Shown: piece by piece, positions 42,383-52,523 of the stretch
Layout: every line of letters begins with the position of its first letter
Numbering within the stretch: the first letter of the stretch is position 1
Assembly (NCBI GenBank): GCA_019918135.1
Contig: WBZZ01002454.1
Span: 1 to 64,000 of the forward strand
Source of the DNA: Paulinella micropora
Lineage: Eukaryota > Cercozoa > Imbricatea > Euglyphida > Paulinellidae
Direction of reading: 5' to 3'
DNA: 64,000 nt
The notes under the pieces: model-generated
What the model saw: the letters and a program-made list of their open reading frames with translations, nothing else
Told to the model about the DNA's origin: nothing
Databases searched by the model: none
Program-made: the position numbers and the translations under genes

Positions 42383-42850
42383 TCATAATGGCCATGTGAT
42401 GAATCCCCAACTCACCATCACTTCTGATTCTTCTTCAGACTCAGAAGGGGCCTGGTCAGTTGGGTGTTCGTCTTCTTCTTCGCTTTCGGAGTGAGAGTGT
42501 GAGTCAGAGGAGTCAGATGATTCAGCGTTTAGGTTTATCATTTTCTTCTTTTTAATGAAGTCTGCTGCTTTCAGCTTTCGTCTTTCTCCTCTGCTGCCTT
42601 CTTTCTTCTTCTTCTTCTTTGCTCCTTCTTTCTTCTTGTGTCTGTCTGTCTTCTCACTCTGACTGTCCTCTCTCTTCTCCTTTCCACGCAACTTCTCAGA
42701 GACCCTAATCCTCCTTCTTATGGGGCATCTCAAGGGACCGTGTCTGTCCTTGGGACAATCTTTGAGTTGACACCTGAGTTGGCAGAAAGCTATTTTGTGG
42801 TCAGGAGATAGCCAGTTCCAGCATTTTAATACTATCCTCTCCCTCGCCAT
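42383..42850 (-). pseudogene. Gag zinc-knuckle domain and basic/acidic tail (element G)
   Basis: The frame begins near LKCWNWLSPDHKIAFCQLRC and DCPKDRHGPLRC, the same double zinc knuckle pattern as Gag B and Gag F, with the second cysteine replaced by Trp here. A long Lys/Arg-rich then Glu/Ser-rich low-complexity tail follows. It joins the capsid part (42801-43040) through a frame change. Confidence 0.6.
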
Positions 42851-43434
42851 AAGTCTGTGACAGCTTGCCCTTATTCTTGCCCTGAGCTATTCCTGCTACT
42901 GTGTTGATAGTGATAGGGTCACTCTTAGAACTACCGAATACATAGATTTTATGCATTCTAGTCTCTGATACGTTGCTCTCAGCTAACTGCTCTACTACTT
43001 TGAAGAGAAATTCTGACAGCTTAGGTCTTTGAGTAGGCAAAAGAACACCAGGTGTTGCGATAGTAGGCTTGATAAGGAGGTAGATGTTTTAATTTCATCA
43101 TAATCATTCCTGTCTTCATCATTTCTGGTATCATTCCCATCGTCTTCTCCTGCGTCTTGATAGTAGTGAGATAGTAGTCAGCTAGCCAGCTACTCACCTC
43201 ACTAACCTTCTTGGGATACGAATGGTATAGTTTCTCCTGGTCCTCTTCAAACCTTATAAGGTCGAGACCTCCATAATGTTTTTTGAGGGCAAGGAAACAC
43301 GCTACACCATCTGTATCACCCTGTCTCATTATGGTCATCACCTTTATATCATGTGCGCATGATTGGAGTAGAAAAGCATAGAGCAATCTATTTAGCCTAG
43401 CTTCTTTCTCTCTCATGTAATATTTGGCTCCCAA
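42801..43434 (-). pseudogene. Gag capsid-like region (element G)
   Basis: Two overlapping frames (43434-43021 and 43040-42801) give a continuous Gag-like sequence. LNRLLYAFLLQSCAHDIKVM, ACFLALKKHYGGLDLIRFEE and EVSSWLADYYLTTIKTQEKT are followed by KLSEFLFKVVEQLAESNVSE. The pattern (L...ALKKHY, then SWL...) is that of copia Gag. One frameshift near 43030. Confidence 0.6.
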
Positions 43435-43563
43435 TTGTAGTGCAAATAGCGGCGAGGGTTTACTCCCCCCCCGTCAACACTTGTATTTGGATTTTTGGTC
43501 CGTAGGTATGACAGTGACGGGAGCAGAAGCAGTTTTTGCACTCGTCGTTTCTTGACTCTCTCT

Positions 43564-43857
43564 TTAAAGTTTCTTTCCCTTATCTTTATCCTTTACCTTT
43601 ACTACTGTCTCCTCTTCGTCCTCTTCCTTTTTGGGTGATATGAAAGGTGCATCAGTAGGAGATTCAGGTTGTACGGGTAGTTGTATAGGTTTGGCTAAGG
43701 GGTGAGACTCAAAGCCCGGAATCATGGAAAGGATTTCTGGGTGTGTAACACCTATAACTGATGTAAAGGTGTATTCAAACAACTCCCATTCTTTTCCATG
43801 ATCGAACTTTGGAGGGTCTAGCCTCATCTTTTCTAGGTCAGAACCTTGATACGCCAT
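43564..43857 (-). pseudogene. Gag N-terminus (element G)
   Basis: The start is taken as the ATG at 43857 (MAYQGSDLEKMRLDPPKFDH), 37 nt after the primer-binding site. The frame closes with TAA at 43564-43566; the same frame is open again to about 43470 and then shifts to reach the capsid part. GKEWELFEYTFTSVIGVTHP is the usual Gag N-terminal block around a conserved Trp. Confidence 0.55.
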
Positions 43858-43894
43858 ATTGTTCGGGCGTACCAAGGGCGGAAGGTAGGAGGGA

Positions 43895-43908
43895 GGCTCG
43901 ACTACCAA
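43895..43908 (-). promoter_or_regulatory. Primer-binding site of element G
   Basis: Immediately after the LTR end (GCAACA on the minus strand) comes TTGGTAGTCGAGCC, close to the initiator-Met-type primer-binding sites of copia elements (TGGTA...GAGC). It defines the inner border of the 5' LTR and the direction of the element. Confidence 0.65.
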
Positions 43909-44395
43909 TGTTGCTTTCTCCGTGGGTAGAGAAGCGAGATGAAGTTAGGAAATAATTAGTTATGCTAGCAACTAGGTGGTAGCCTTCCGCACAGTCCACC
44001 TAGTGTGACTGGTGGTAGCCTTGCGCACACACACCAGACTGGTGGTAAGTAGCCTTCCGCACACACACCAGATTCAAATATTTGGTGACGGCCTTCCGCA
44101 CGTACACCAGTTCGTATTTTCGGTGGCAGCCTTCCGCACGCCCCGATAGCACGCGATAAGTGAATAAAGTCTACTAGACCTGACGTTCACGCTACAAGGC
44201 TCTATAACCTGTGAGACTAACTTAATAATCTGCCGTATACTAGCTGTGTCGTACAGTAGAAACTTTTTTGAGAAAAGGGCGCCAAGGGAACAGCCCGATT
44301 ACATACTAGGCCGGACATACGTAATGGCTCTAACGACACATTATATATGCCGGCCCATACTGACTATCCGGTTAATTATATTAATAGGTCTAACA
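43909..44395 (-). repeat. 5' LTR of element G with tandem hairpin modules
   Basis: 487 bp, starting TGTTAGACC and ending GCAACA on the minus strand. The first 186 bp match the partial 3' LTR (35625-35812). The second half carries five diverged copies, spaced 34-39 nt, of a module with GTGCGGAAGGCT (plus-strand AGCCTTCCGCAC at 43981, 44017, 44051, 44090 and 44128). Near 44032-44044 the palindrome CACCAGACTGGTG separates modules. Related modules occur in the LTR block at 15377-16182. Confidence 0.7.
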
Positions 44396-44929
44396 GTTTT
44401 TCGGAACAAGGAAACAAGCAGGCAGATTTCTACTCAAGGGGGTCTAAAAGTGGGATGAGGTCTACATGGGGAACTTGAAGGGGGTCGGAATTCATGAGAT
44501 AAGGGGGATTTCCAGAGGGTGTAAGACGACGCCATCATGGTGAATATTGAAAGGAGAGGTAGGCAAGAGAGAGAGGGGGGGGGGGGAGGGGGGGAGGTAG
44601 GAGCTGAAAACGGTGCTGGTAGAACATGTAAATCAGTGCAGACGTTACTCCAACAACAGCTTTTGGCGCCAGCTTACAACCCACATTCTTGACAAAAATT
44701 AAAAGATAACTGGTTAGAAACTCAGGTTTTGAACCCGCTATTTTCCTCTTCTGAACTTGAATTTTCACAGTAGCAGTCTCCAACAGCAAGGAGACACTTG
44801 GCCAAAGCATCAGCTCAGACAAGCATGATCAAGGGTCGAACCAATAATTTCACGACCCAACCCCCGCGAAACGTCCACAATAATCAATAAATTTTCTGTA
44901 TTTTAGCAGGACCGGACGTTCAGTTTTCT
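44396..44929. other. Spacer without gene
   Basis: No coding region. It contains a purine run with a long G tract (about 44565-44600: GAGAGAGAGGGGGGGGGGG) and otherwise unique sequence. It separates element G from the satellite. Confidence 0.45.
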
Positions 44930-47900
44930 AATCTAGGTTGCTCCCTTATTAGGATACTTTCGGATGGCAAAATTTTTCGAAAAGTCGTTCCTAAACTCAT
45001 CTACCTGTCCATCATCATCTGTTTGTTCTTCGGCTCATCCTTCCTTTTTTACGCTTGATTTGTCGCCAAAGCTTGACAAAATTCTGAATTCACGATTGGT
45101 TCGTGAGTTTTACATCAGGTTTTGCAAAATTTGGTGACATAATTGGCTCGAATTTGTGTAAATTTTCGTTTTTCCGCCTGCTGCTCGCACTGCCCGGCAG
45201 CCGGGTTGTACTACCATAAGAGTTTTTTTTTGCATTTTCTAGAAAGCCAGTCATTGGCGGCACCCCGAAATGCCTGACCATAGGCTCCTTTTCTGCAATA
45301 CGGGCCGGTAGATGAATTTCTTTCTAAATTTTGCAGATGACTGACGAAATTTTCCCATCCGAAAGCACCCTAATTTCTAAAAGTATATAGAAGGCAAGTA
45401 TGTCTATCCGTCATTTCAAGGAAACCTAACCACTTTTTTAGTGGCGGGGACGGCGTGAGAGATCACGGGAAGAATATTTTTGACGGGCTGGCCTGTCTTT
45501 TTTGCGGAAACACAGCCTTTTTTTCACTATGAATTCCACTTGGGAAAAATCGGACCGTGCTGTTTTTCTATTGAAAAAGAAAAAGAAAACAGATGTTTTT
45601 TAAATTTTCCCGAGTCTGCTAGGTCTGTAGTAGTAAAAATAAAAACGTTGTGGGACGGGCGATCCCCTTGTCATATTCTCGTTTCTAAAAGTATTTCTAA
45701 AAATATATCGTAGCCAAGTGTGTCTGTCTGTCATCACTTCACGGAAACCTAACCACTTTTTTAGCGGCGGTGCCGGCCCCTTTCTAATAGACTATTTCTT
45801 TAATAGCTATAGAAGGGCGATCCCCTGTCATATTCTCGTTTCTAAAAGTATTTCTAAAAATATATCGTAGCCAAGTGTGTCTGTCTGTCATCACTTCACG
45901 GAAACCTAACAACTTTTTTAGCGGCGGTGCAGGCTTGAGAGATCAAGGGAAAAATATTTTTGACGGGCCGGCCTGCGTTTTGTGAGGAAACGCAACCTTT
46001 TTTCGATATGAATTCCACTTGGAAAAAATCGGGCAGTCCTGTCTTTCTATTGAAAAAAATGAAAAAAAAAACAGATATTTTTGAAACTTTCCCCAGGCTG
46101 TAGTGGTAAAAATAAAAACGCTGTTGGACGGGCGATCCCCTTCTGTGTTTATTCTAATATGCTATTTCTATAATAGCTATAAACGGGCGATCCCCTGTCA
46201 TATTCTCGTTTCTAAAAGTATATAATAACAAAGTGTGTCAGTCTGTGATCAATTCACGGAAACCTAACTACTTTTTTTTCGGCGGGGCCGGCCTGAAAGA
46301 TCACGGGAAGAATACTTGGACGAGCCTGCCTGTCTTTTTTTCAAAAACACAATTTTTTCACTATGAATTCCACTTGGAAGAAATCGGGCCGCCCGGTTTT
46401 TCTATGGAAAAAGAAAAAGAAAAAGAAAAAGAAAATTAAAAAACAGAATTTTTTGAAACTTTCACTAGTCCTAGTAGTATATACTAGATATAGTGATAAA
46501 AATAAAAACGCTTTGGGACGGGCGATCCCCTTGTGTGTTTTGTTGTATTATGCTATTTCTATAGTAGCTATAGACAGATAGACGGGCGATCCCATGTCAT
46601 ATTCTCGTTTCTAAAAGTACATAGTAACTAAGTGTGTCTGTCTGTGATCACTTCAAGGAAATCTAACCACTTTTTTAGCGGCAGGGCCGGCCTGAAAGAT
46701 CACGTGAAGAATAATTTGGACGGGCCGGCCTGTCTTTTTTGCGGAAACGCAACCTTTTTTTTAAAAAGTGCTGGCCTGTCTTTTTTGTGGAAACATAATA
46801 TTTTTTCCGCTATGAATTCCACTTGGAAAAACGGGCAGCACGGTTATGAAAAAATAACATAAGTTTTTGAAACTTTCCATAGTATGTAGTGGTAAAAATA
46901 AAAAACGCTTTAGAACTGGCGATCCCCTTGTGTGTTTTTTTCTAATCTTGCTAATATGCTATTTCTATACTAGCTAGACAAGCTATAGACGGGCAATCCC
47001 CTGTCATTTCTAAAAGTATATTATAAGAAAGTGTGTCTGTCCGTCCGTGATCACTTCAAGGAAATCAAGCTAATTTTTTAGCGGCGGGGCCTGCCTGAAA
47101 GATCAAGGAAAGAATATTTTAGACGGGCCGGCCTGTCTTTTTTGCGGAAATAACCTTTTTGGACGGGCAGGCATGTCTTTTCTGCGGAAATGCAACCTTT
47201 TTTCACTATGAATTCCACTTGCAAAAAACGGGCCGCACTGTTATAAAAAACATAAGTTTTTGAACTTTCCCTTGTCTAGATGTCATCACTTCACGGAAAC
47301 CTAAACAATTTTTAGCGGCGGGGCCGGTCTGAAAGATAACTGGAAAAATATTTTAGACGGACCTGCCTGTCTTTTTTGCGGAAACGCAACCTTTTTTCTC
47401 TATGAATTCCACTTGGAAAAAATCGGGCCGTCCTGTTTTTCTATTGAAAAAAGTAGTTTCTTTCTCATTAAATCTTGCTTACTGTAAAAAAAATTCTCAT
47501 TAAACCTTGCTTACTAAAAAATACAAGTTCAACACACTAATAATTAACATTCTAAGTTGTGAAAAAAAAAACAGAAGTTTTCGAAACTTTCCTCATGATC
47601 AGTCTGTAGTGCACGTGGTAAAAAATAAAACGCTGTGGGACGGGCAATCCCCTTGTGTGTTTTTTCTAATATGCTATTTCTATTATACTAGCTATAGACG
47701 GGCGATCCCCTGTCATATTTCTAAAAGTATATCGTAGCCAAGTGCGTCTGTAATCACTTCACGGAAACCAAACCACTTTTTTAGCGGCGGGGCCGGCCTT
47801 AAAGATCACTGGAAGAACATTTTGGACGGGCCGGCCTGTCTTTTTTGCTGAAACGCAACCTTTTTTCGCTATGAAAAAATCATGCAGCCCTGTTTTTCTG

Positions 47901-50248
47901 TTGAAAAACAAAAAGAAGAAGAAAAAATTTAAAACAGAATTTTTTGAAATTTTCTCTACTAGCACTAGTCTGTAGTGCTTAAAAAGAAACTCTTTGGGAC
48001 GGGCGATCCACTAGTGTGTTTTTTCTAATATGCTATTTCTACATTAGCTATAGACGGACGAGCCCCTGTCATAGTTCCACGTTCAAATGTAAAGCTAGCA
48101 AGTGCTACGGGATTGTCCTCCATCCATCCATCTATCACACCATGCATCACACCATGCAGGAGGGTTAGTTGTTTTTTCCTTTGGGGGGGGGGGGGCGAAC
48201 GCTCCCTCCACCACTCCAGTGTGGTGGGTTTGGGTGAGTTTGGGGGGCAGTTACTATGCATCCATCTCTTGCAAATACTCCCCTACCACATTGTATGGTT
48301 TTTTCCTTGGTGTGCTAAATTTCTGACCGGTAGGCTAAAATTTCTGACCGTGTGGGCTAAAATTTTTAAAAAAGGGACCGGCCTGTTTACAGCTTGAGCG
48401 ACGTATCTGACAAAAAGGGACCTGCCTGTTTATAGATTGAGCGACGTATCTCACATTATTTATAGATTTTTGAGCATTGGGGTACTGCGCGGCTGGCACT
48501 GTGATACTGCGCGGCTGGCAGTGGGGGAGTAGGACTTTGTACCCCAGTGGCACCGTTGCATCTTTTGTCTCGTTTTGAAGTTCTTTTTAGGTCTTTTCGT
48601 TGCTTTAGCACCCCCGCCCCCCCCCCCTCCCCCTAGCCCCCCCCCCACCCCCACTCCAGTCTGGTGTTTTTAGCAAGTACCAAAGCTCTCATATATATAT
48701 ATAATATAGGGGATGAGAGATATGATCGATGAGGGATGGTAGATATATATTTGATACATATAATATATGGTCGATATCGATGGGGGATGAGGATGGGAGA
48801 TAGGGAATCTGAAAATGGGAGTAACATATGAAATAATATGTATATAATATATTTTTCCTACATATATTTTTAATTTCTACAGGCCTAGCTATAGGTACAG
48901 TACTTATTTTTAATTTAAATACAGGTACGCACATAAATATAGGTACGAACAGCGCAGCAAAGTGAGCTTAAACTAGTTAAATATATCGTTCTCGTATTCT
49001 GCAGTATTCTCATATTGTAGCCGAGTGCGTCTGTGATTACTTCAAGGAAATCTAAACACTTTTTTAGAGATGGGGCCGGCCTGAAAGATCAAGGGAAGAA
49101 TATTTTGAACGGGCCTGCCTGTTTTTTCTGCGGAAACTCAAACTTTTTTTCACTATGAATTCCACTTAGGAAAAACCTTGCCGCCCGGTTTTTCTATAGC
49201 AAAAGAAGATATAGAAGAAGAAGAAAAATAATAATAAAAGAAATAAGTTTTTGAAACTTTCCCTAGTATGCAGAGTAGTAAAAATAAAAACAATTTGAGA
49301 TGAGCGATCTTCTTGTGTGTTTTTTCTAATATGCTATTTCTATACTAGCTATAAACTAGATAGACAGACGATTTCTAAAAGTATTTCTAAAAGTATATCG
49401 TAGCCAAGTGTGTCTGTGATCATTTCACTGACATTTAATCACCTTTTTAGCGGCGGGGCCGGCCTGAATATCGTAGCCAAGTGTGTCTATGATCATTTCA
49501 AGGAAACATAAGCACTTTTTTAGCGGCGGGGCAGGCCTGAAAGATCAAGGGACTGGCCTGCCTATCTTTCAGTATGAATTCCACTTAGAAAAAATCAGAC
49601 CTCATTGTTTTTCTGTAGAAAAAGAAAAAAATTGAAACTTTACCTTTACTTAGTATGTATTGATAAAAATAAAAAAATTTTGGTACGTGTGATCACATAG
49701 TATGTTTTTTCTAATATTATTTATATTTCTGTAGTAGTAAGACTATAGTACTAGCTGTAGATTGGCGATTTCCTGTCATATTTTAGATTTCTAAAAATAT
49801 ATCGTAGCCAAGTGCGTCCGTCATCATTTCACTGAAACCTAACTAATTTTTTTGCTGCGGGGCCGGCCTGAAAGATCACTGGAAGAACATTTTGGAAGGG
49901 ACTACCTGTCTTTTTTGAGGAAACACAAACTTTTTTTCAGTATGAATTCCACTTAGAAAAAATCGGGCAGCCCGGTTTTTTATAGAAAAAGAAAAAAAAT
50001 TGAAACCTTACGTGATCTGCAGTGGTAAAAATAAAAACTCTTTGGGACGTGTGATCACATAGTGTGCTTTTTATAATATACTTTACATTTTTGTAGAAAA
50101 AAATTGAAACTTTACCTAATCTGTAGTGGTAAAAATAAAAACTCTTTGGGATGTGTGATCACATAGTGTGTTTTTTATAATATACTTTATATTTCTGTTG
50201 TAGTAAGACTGTAGTACTAACTATAGACGGGCGATCCCCTGTCATATT
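44930..50248. repeat. Degenerate satellite block, units of about 190-480 bp
   Basis: The same blocks recur in the same order: GACGGGCGATCCCCTGTCAT, TTTCTAAAAGTAT, GCCAAGTGTGTCTGTCTG, TCACTTCACGGAAACCTAAC, TTTTTTAGCGGCGGGGCCGG, GACGGGCCGGCCTGTC and TATGAATTCCACTTGGAAAA, then a GAAAAAG run and AAAAATAAAAACGCTTTGGG. GAATTCCACTT occurs near 45531, 46010, 46365, 46814, 47210, 47404, 49158, 49576 and 49944. Unit length is irregular through indels and partial copies, and later units (49-50.2 kb) are more diverged. 48060-48960 is a non-satellite interruption with C/G homopolymers and AT-rich sequence. Small ORFs here are repeat-derived and not credible. Confidence 0.85.
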
Positions 50249-50259
50249 AGAAGATGATT

Positions 50260-50308
50260 ATCCTTTTTTTAGGGTCATTTTCAAGAAAATGCCCTCTAAA
50301 AAAAGGAT
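50260..50308. repeat. Hairpin at the presumed left end of the PLV
   Basis: ATCCTTTTTTTAG... pairs with ...CTAAAAAAAGGAT, and CATTTTC with GAAAATG, around a 2-nt loop (AA at 50283-50284): arms 50260-50282 and 50285-50308, nearly perfect. It lies 11 nt inside the satellite/virus junction. Terminal palindromes or inverted repeats are expected at ends of such elements; the other end is not available for comparison. Confidence 0.6.
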
Positions 50309-50633
50309 CTTTTAGACCCAAATCGCTATTTTTAAACATCATAAGAAATCAAAGAGAAATCATATCGACGAAGGAGATAAATCGAATAGAAATTATATTC
50401 ACACTCACAGCTGTAAGTTCACGAAAAAATAAATATAACGGGTTTTGCGATTTTTTCTTTACTTTTTTGTTGAAAGTAAAATAGAATTGAACAGCCGTAC
50501 TTCAATGCGTCTGAGCGGCGGTTTTTGACGCGTTGACGCACGCGTTTTAGCTCTGTCGTTCGTTTCTGTTGTTTTTGACGCACAAACGCAAAAACGCACA
50601 AAACCACAAACCCGTATAACTTACTCGCACATA

Positions 50634-50990
50634 ATGTCTATTAATCTTATTCCGAATAACGTAAAAGATAAAGAAATGTGGAAAGAACAGTTTAAAGCAA
50701 ATAGATGCGGGCCAAAAAAACTAAATGAAATGAAAATAAAGCAAGAAAAAGAGATAGAGAAAGATGAGATGATAATCGAGAATATGAAGAAAGAGTTGGA
50801 AAAAAAGAAAGAGAGACTAGATGCGTTGAATGAGATGATATTCGAAAGAGAGAGGGAGAGAGATGATATCGAAGAAGACTTAATGGAGGATAGAAGAAAG
50901 AAGATGAAAAAGAGAAAGATTGAAAGTGAGATGAAATTGATGAAGCAATGGAGGAGAGAGAATAGAGGAATGTTGAAAGCGGAGGGATAG
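50634..50990 (+). CDS. Coiled-coil protein of unknown function (PLV)
   Basis: 118 residues, almost entirely Lys/Glu/Met/Arg-rich helix from about residue 30 on (EKEIEKDEMIIENMKKELEK onward), ending KQWRRENRGMLKAEG. A long single coiled coil is the only feature. The ATG follows AT-rich DNA; the next small ORF starts 5 nt after its stop, so they may be expressed together. No family recognised. Confidence 0.55.
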   Translation: MSINLIPNNVKDKEMWKEQFKANRCGPKKLNEMKIKQEKEIEKDEMIIENMKKELEKKKERLDALNEMIFERERERDDIEEDLMEDRRKKMKKRKIESEMKLMKQWRRENRGMLKAEG

Positions 50991-50995
50991 CAGCC

Positions 50996-51121
50996 ATGGA
51001 AAGAAGGATTGAAAGTGGAACGACGTTTGCTGAGGCGTGCGTGTTGATGAAGAGAATAGATGAAATAAGTGAAAAGGTGGGAGATGGAGACCGGAATATG
51101 AACAGGGCGTACAGGGAATAA
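50996..51121 (+). CDS. Small ORF downstream of the coiled-coil gene (PLV)
   Basis: 41 residues, beginning MERRIESGTTFAEACVLMKR. The composition is similar to the gene just upstream, whose tail also reads KKRKIESEMKL-like sequence, so it may be its frameshifted continuation or a partial duplication. It ends in TAA. No function can be assigned. Confidence 0.35.
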   Translation: MERRIESGTTFAEACVLMKRIDEISEKVGDGDRNMNRAYRE

Positions 51122-51243
51122 TTGGATATTATATGAGGGGCGAAACTACTAAAATTCGATAAGCAAATTTTTATATTATGTCCTGGGTACGACATTAACT
51201 ACCCCTACATAAACACATATTGTCCCTCTGTGTGTTTATGTAG

Positions 51244-51741
51244 GTGATGGATGATTTAGCAGACGCACTGAAAGGTGTCCAGTTCGACGACCCCGTCCAG
51301 CCCGACCCGCTTCCCGTCGACCAGCTCCCCGTTCAGCCCGACCCGCTTTCCGTCGACCAGCTCCCCGTTCAGCCTGACCCGCTCTCCGTCAACCAGCTCC
51401 CCGTTCAGCCTGACCCGCTTCCCGACCCGCTCCCCGTTCAGCCTGGCCCGCTTCCCGTCGACCCGCTCCCCGTTCAGCCTGACCCGCTGCCGCCAATCGA
51501 AGACGATATTCCGGACGGGTGGAGAAAGTTCGAAGATATTCAAGGTTTGGTACGCGATCGCGCTGATGTCAGGTTCATTGGCGCCCCAAGAAATTTTCTT
51601 CTGTCAGACAAGAAGATAAAAAGCATTAAAACAAAACCCGCAAATTTCGAACAGAAGGAAAACTATTTTTTCGCTCACGTTGAAAGAAATAGATTAATAG
51701 AGCGTCCAAAACACGAATTTTTTTTCTCGTTTCTGTCGTGA
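51244..51741 (+). CDS. Protein with Pro-rich tandem repeats (PLV)
   Basis: 165 residues. After a short N-terminus (MMDDLADALKGVQFDD), six to seven units of about 12 residues of the type LPVQPDPLSVDQ follow (residues 17-80, encoded by near-identical 36-nt DNA repeats). The C-terminal part (GWRKFEDIQGLVRDRADVRF, then FFAHVERNRLIERPKHEFFF) is more complex. A stalk or spacer is plausible for the repeat; function unknown. It is convergent with the integrase gene. Confidence 0.6.
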   Translation: MMDDLADALKGVQFDDPVQPDPLPVDQLPVQPDPLSVDQLPVQPDPLSVNQLPVQPDPLPDPLPVQPGPLPVDPLPVQPDPLPPIEDDIPDGWRKFEDIQGLVRDRADVRFIGAPRNFLLSDKKIKSIKTKPANFEQKENYFFAHVERNRLIERPKHEFFFSFLS

Positions 51742-51742
51742 T

Positions 51743-51758
51743 ACCCGATGCTGTCGGG
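51743..51758. terminator. Small hairpin between convergent genes
   Basis: CCCGA-TGCTG-TCGGG just after the stop of the Pro-repeat gene and before the end of the integrase reading frame from the other side. A 5-bp GC-rich stem in AT-rich DNA at a convergent gene border could mark transcript ends. Weak evidence. Confidence 0.3.
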
Positions 51759-51871
51759 AGACCTGATGAATTAATCATTTCAATTCAATCACCGCAATAA
51801 GTCGTGAGTTGAAAGGCAGAACTAGGCACATTAATTGGATTCTACCCTTGGGGCGGTTTATCTAATTAAAC

Positions 51872-52056
51872 TTACAAGTCCAAGATTACTTTAGCTTTCC
51901 GTTCTCTTTTGCTTGTCCGGACATTTCCCTCATCTATATCTTCTCTCTTTAACTGTTCTTTTGTTTTCTTTTCTTTCGTTATTTCTTTTACTTGTTCTTT
52001 TATTTGTTTTTCTTCGTCTACCGGTTTGTCGAACTGAGTCTTTAATAATTCACTCA
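51872..52056 (-). pseudogene. Displaced C-terminus of the PLV integrase
   Basis: The minus strand reads SELLKTQFDKPVDEEKQIKE and on through a Lys/Glu-rich helix to KRERKAKVILDL and TAA (51872-51874). The strand, position and basic charged character fit the C-terminal tail of the integrase whose core ends near 52642. The stretch between (52057-52641) does not continue the protein sensibly, so it looks inserted. The two parts are in different frames. Confidence 0.5.
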
Positions 52057-52067
52057 GGGACGAATGG

Positions 52068-52523
52068 ATGGTCAGAGAAGACGAAAACTACCTTACTGGT
52101 GTTATCGACGGGAAAGACAGAAAGAGACTCTGGGACCATAATGGACTACGAGTTAAACCTCCATACATTCCCAATGACCCCAATTCCGACAGAGGCGAGG
52201 ACCCACCGGTTACGTGGCCCTCCATCCCGTGGAAAGCTACCCGGACGTGGGGATATAACCCGAGAGCCATCTATGACCATAGATATGAACAACTGCAAGA
52301 CGCGATCCACCATCAACGGTTGAGAGGACGCAACATGTCCTCAAACATCATTGTGATAGCAATGGGATCAAAAGGCTATATGTCAGAGACCTCATACAAT
52401 GAACTCCGCTTTGTCCTGTCGAAAGCTGTAGTACTCGCCATATTCCGCGGGATGACCAAGATCTGCCATGATACAATCCTCCAAGCTTGGAAATTCATGC
52501 ACAGTGCAGACGCCACGAGATAA
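52068..52523 (+). CDS. Unrecognised ORF in the segment that splits the integrase
   Basis: 151 codons on the strand opposite to the integrase. It looks like real protein: VREDENYLTGVIDGKDRKRL, WDHNGLRVKPPYIPNDPN, TWPSIPWKATRTWGYNPRAI, and a hydrophobic helix LRFVLSKAVVLAIFRGM. The frame is open upstream to about 52038 without another start. No homologue is known to me. It may be cargo of an insertion within the integrase gene, or a fragment of a retroelement gag. Confidence 0.45.
   Translation: MVREDENYLTGVIDGKDRKRLWDHNGLRVKPPYIPNDPNSDRGEDPPVTWPSIPWKATRTWGYNPRAIYDHRYEQLQDAIHHQRLRGRNMSSNIIVIAMGSKGYMSETSYNELRFVLSKAVVLAIFRGMTKICHDTILQAWKFMHSADATR

Larger units (their letters stand above)
35625..44395 (-). 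mobile_element. Ty1/copia element G (most complete copy)
   Basis: Minus strand: 5' LTR 44395-43909, primer-binding site 43908-43895, gag 43857-42383, spacer ORFs 42029-40969, protease 40984-40433, integrase 40325-39085, linker 39065-38427, RT 38420-37548, RNase H 37540-36758, polypurine tract and partial 3' LTR. The PRO-INT-RT-RH order defines Ty1/copia. Several frameshifts and stops show it is inactive, but far less decayed than A, C, E and F. Confidence 0.8.

Noticed and set aside
43980..44140. CRISPR-like array in the regularly spaced AGCCTTCCGCAC modules
   Set aside because: Repeats are diverged, spacing is short (34-39 nt), they lie in a copia LTR and no cas gene is present; the genome is eukaryotic.
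45090..48934. ORFs of 60-95 codons in the satellite block
   Set aside because: They repeat with the satellite unit, differ in frame between units and have no domain; repeat-derived chance frames.
50254..50484. 76-codon ORF at the left end of the virus
   Set aside because: It overlaps the terminal hairpin, has a low-complexity Lys/Phe/Ile composition and no supporting feature.
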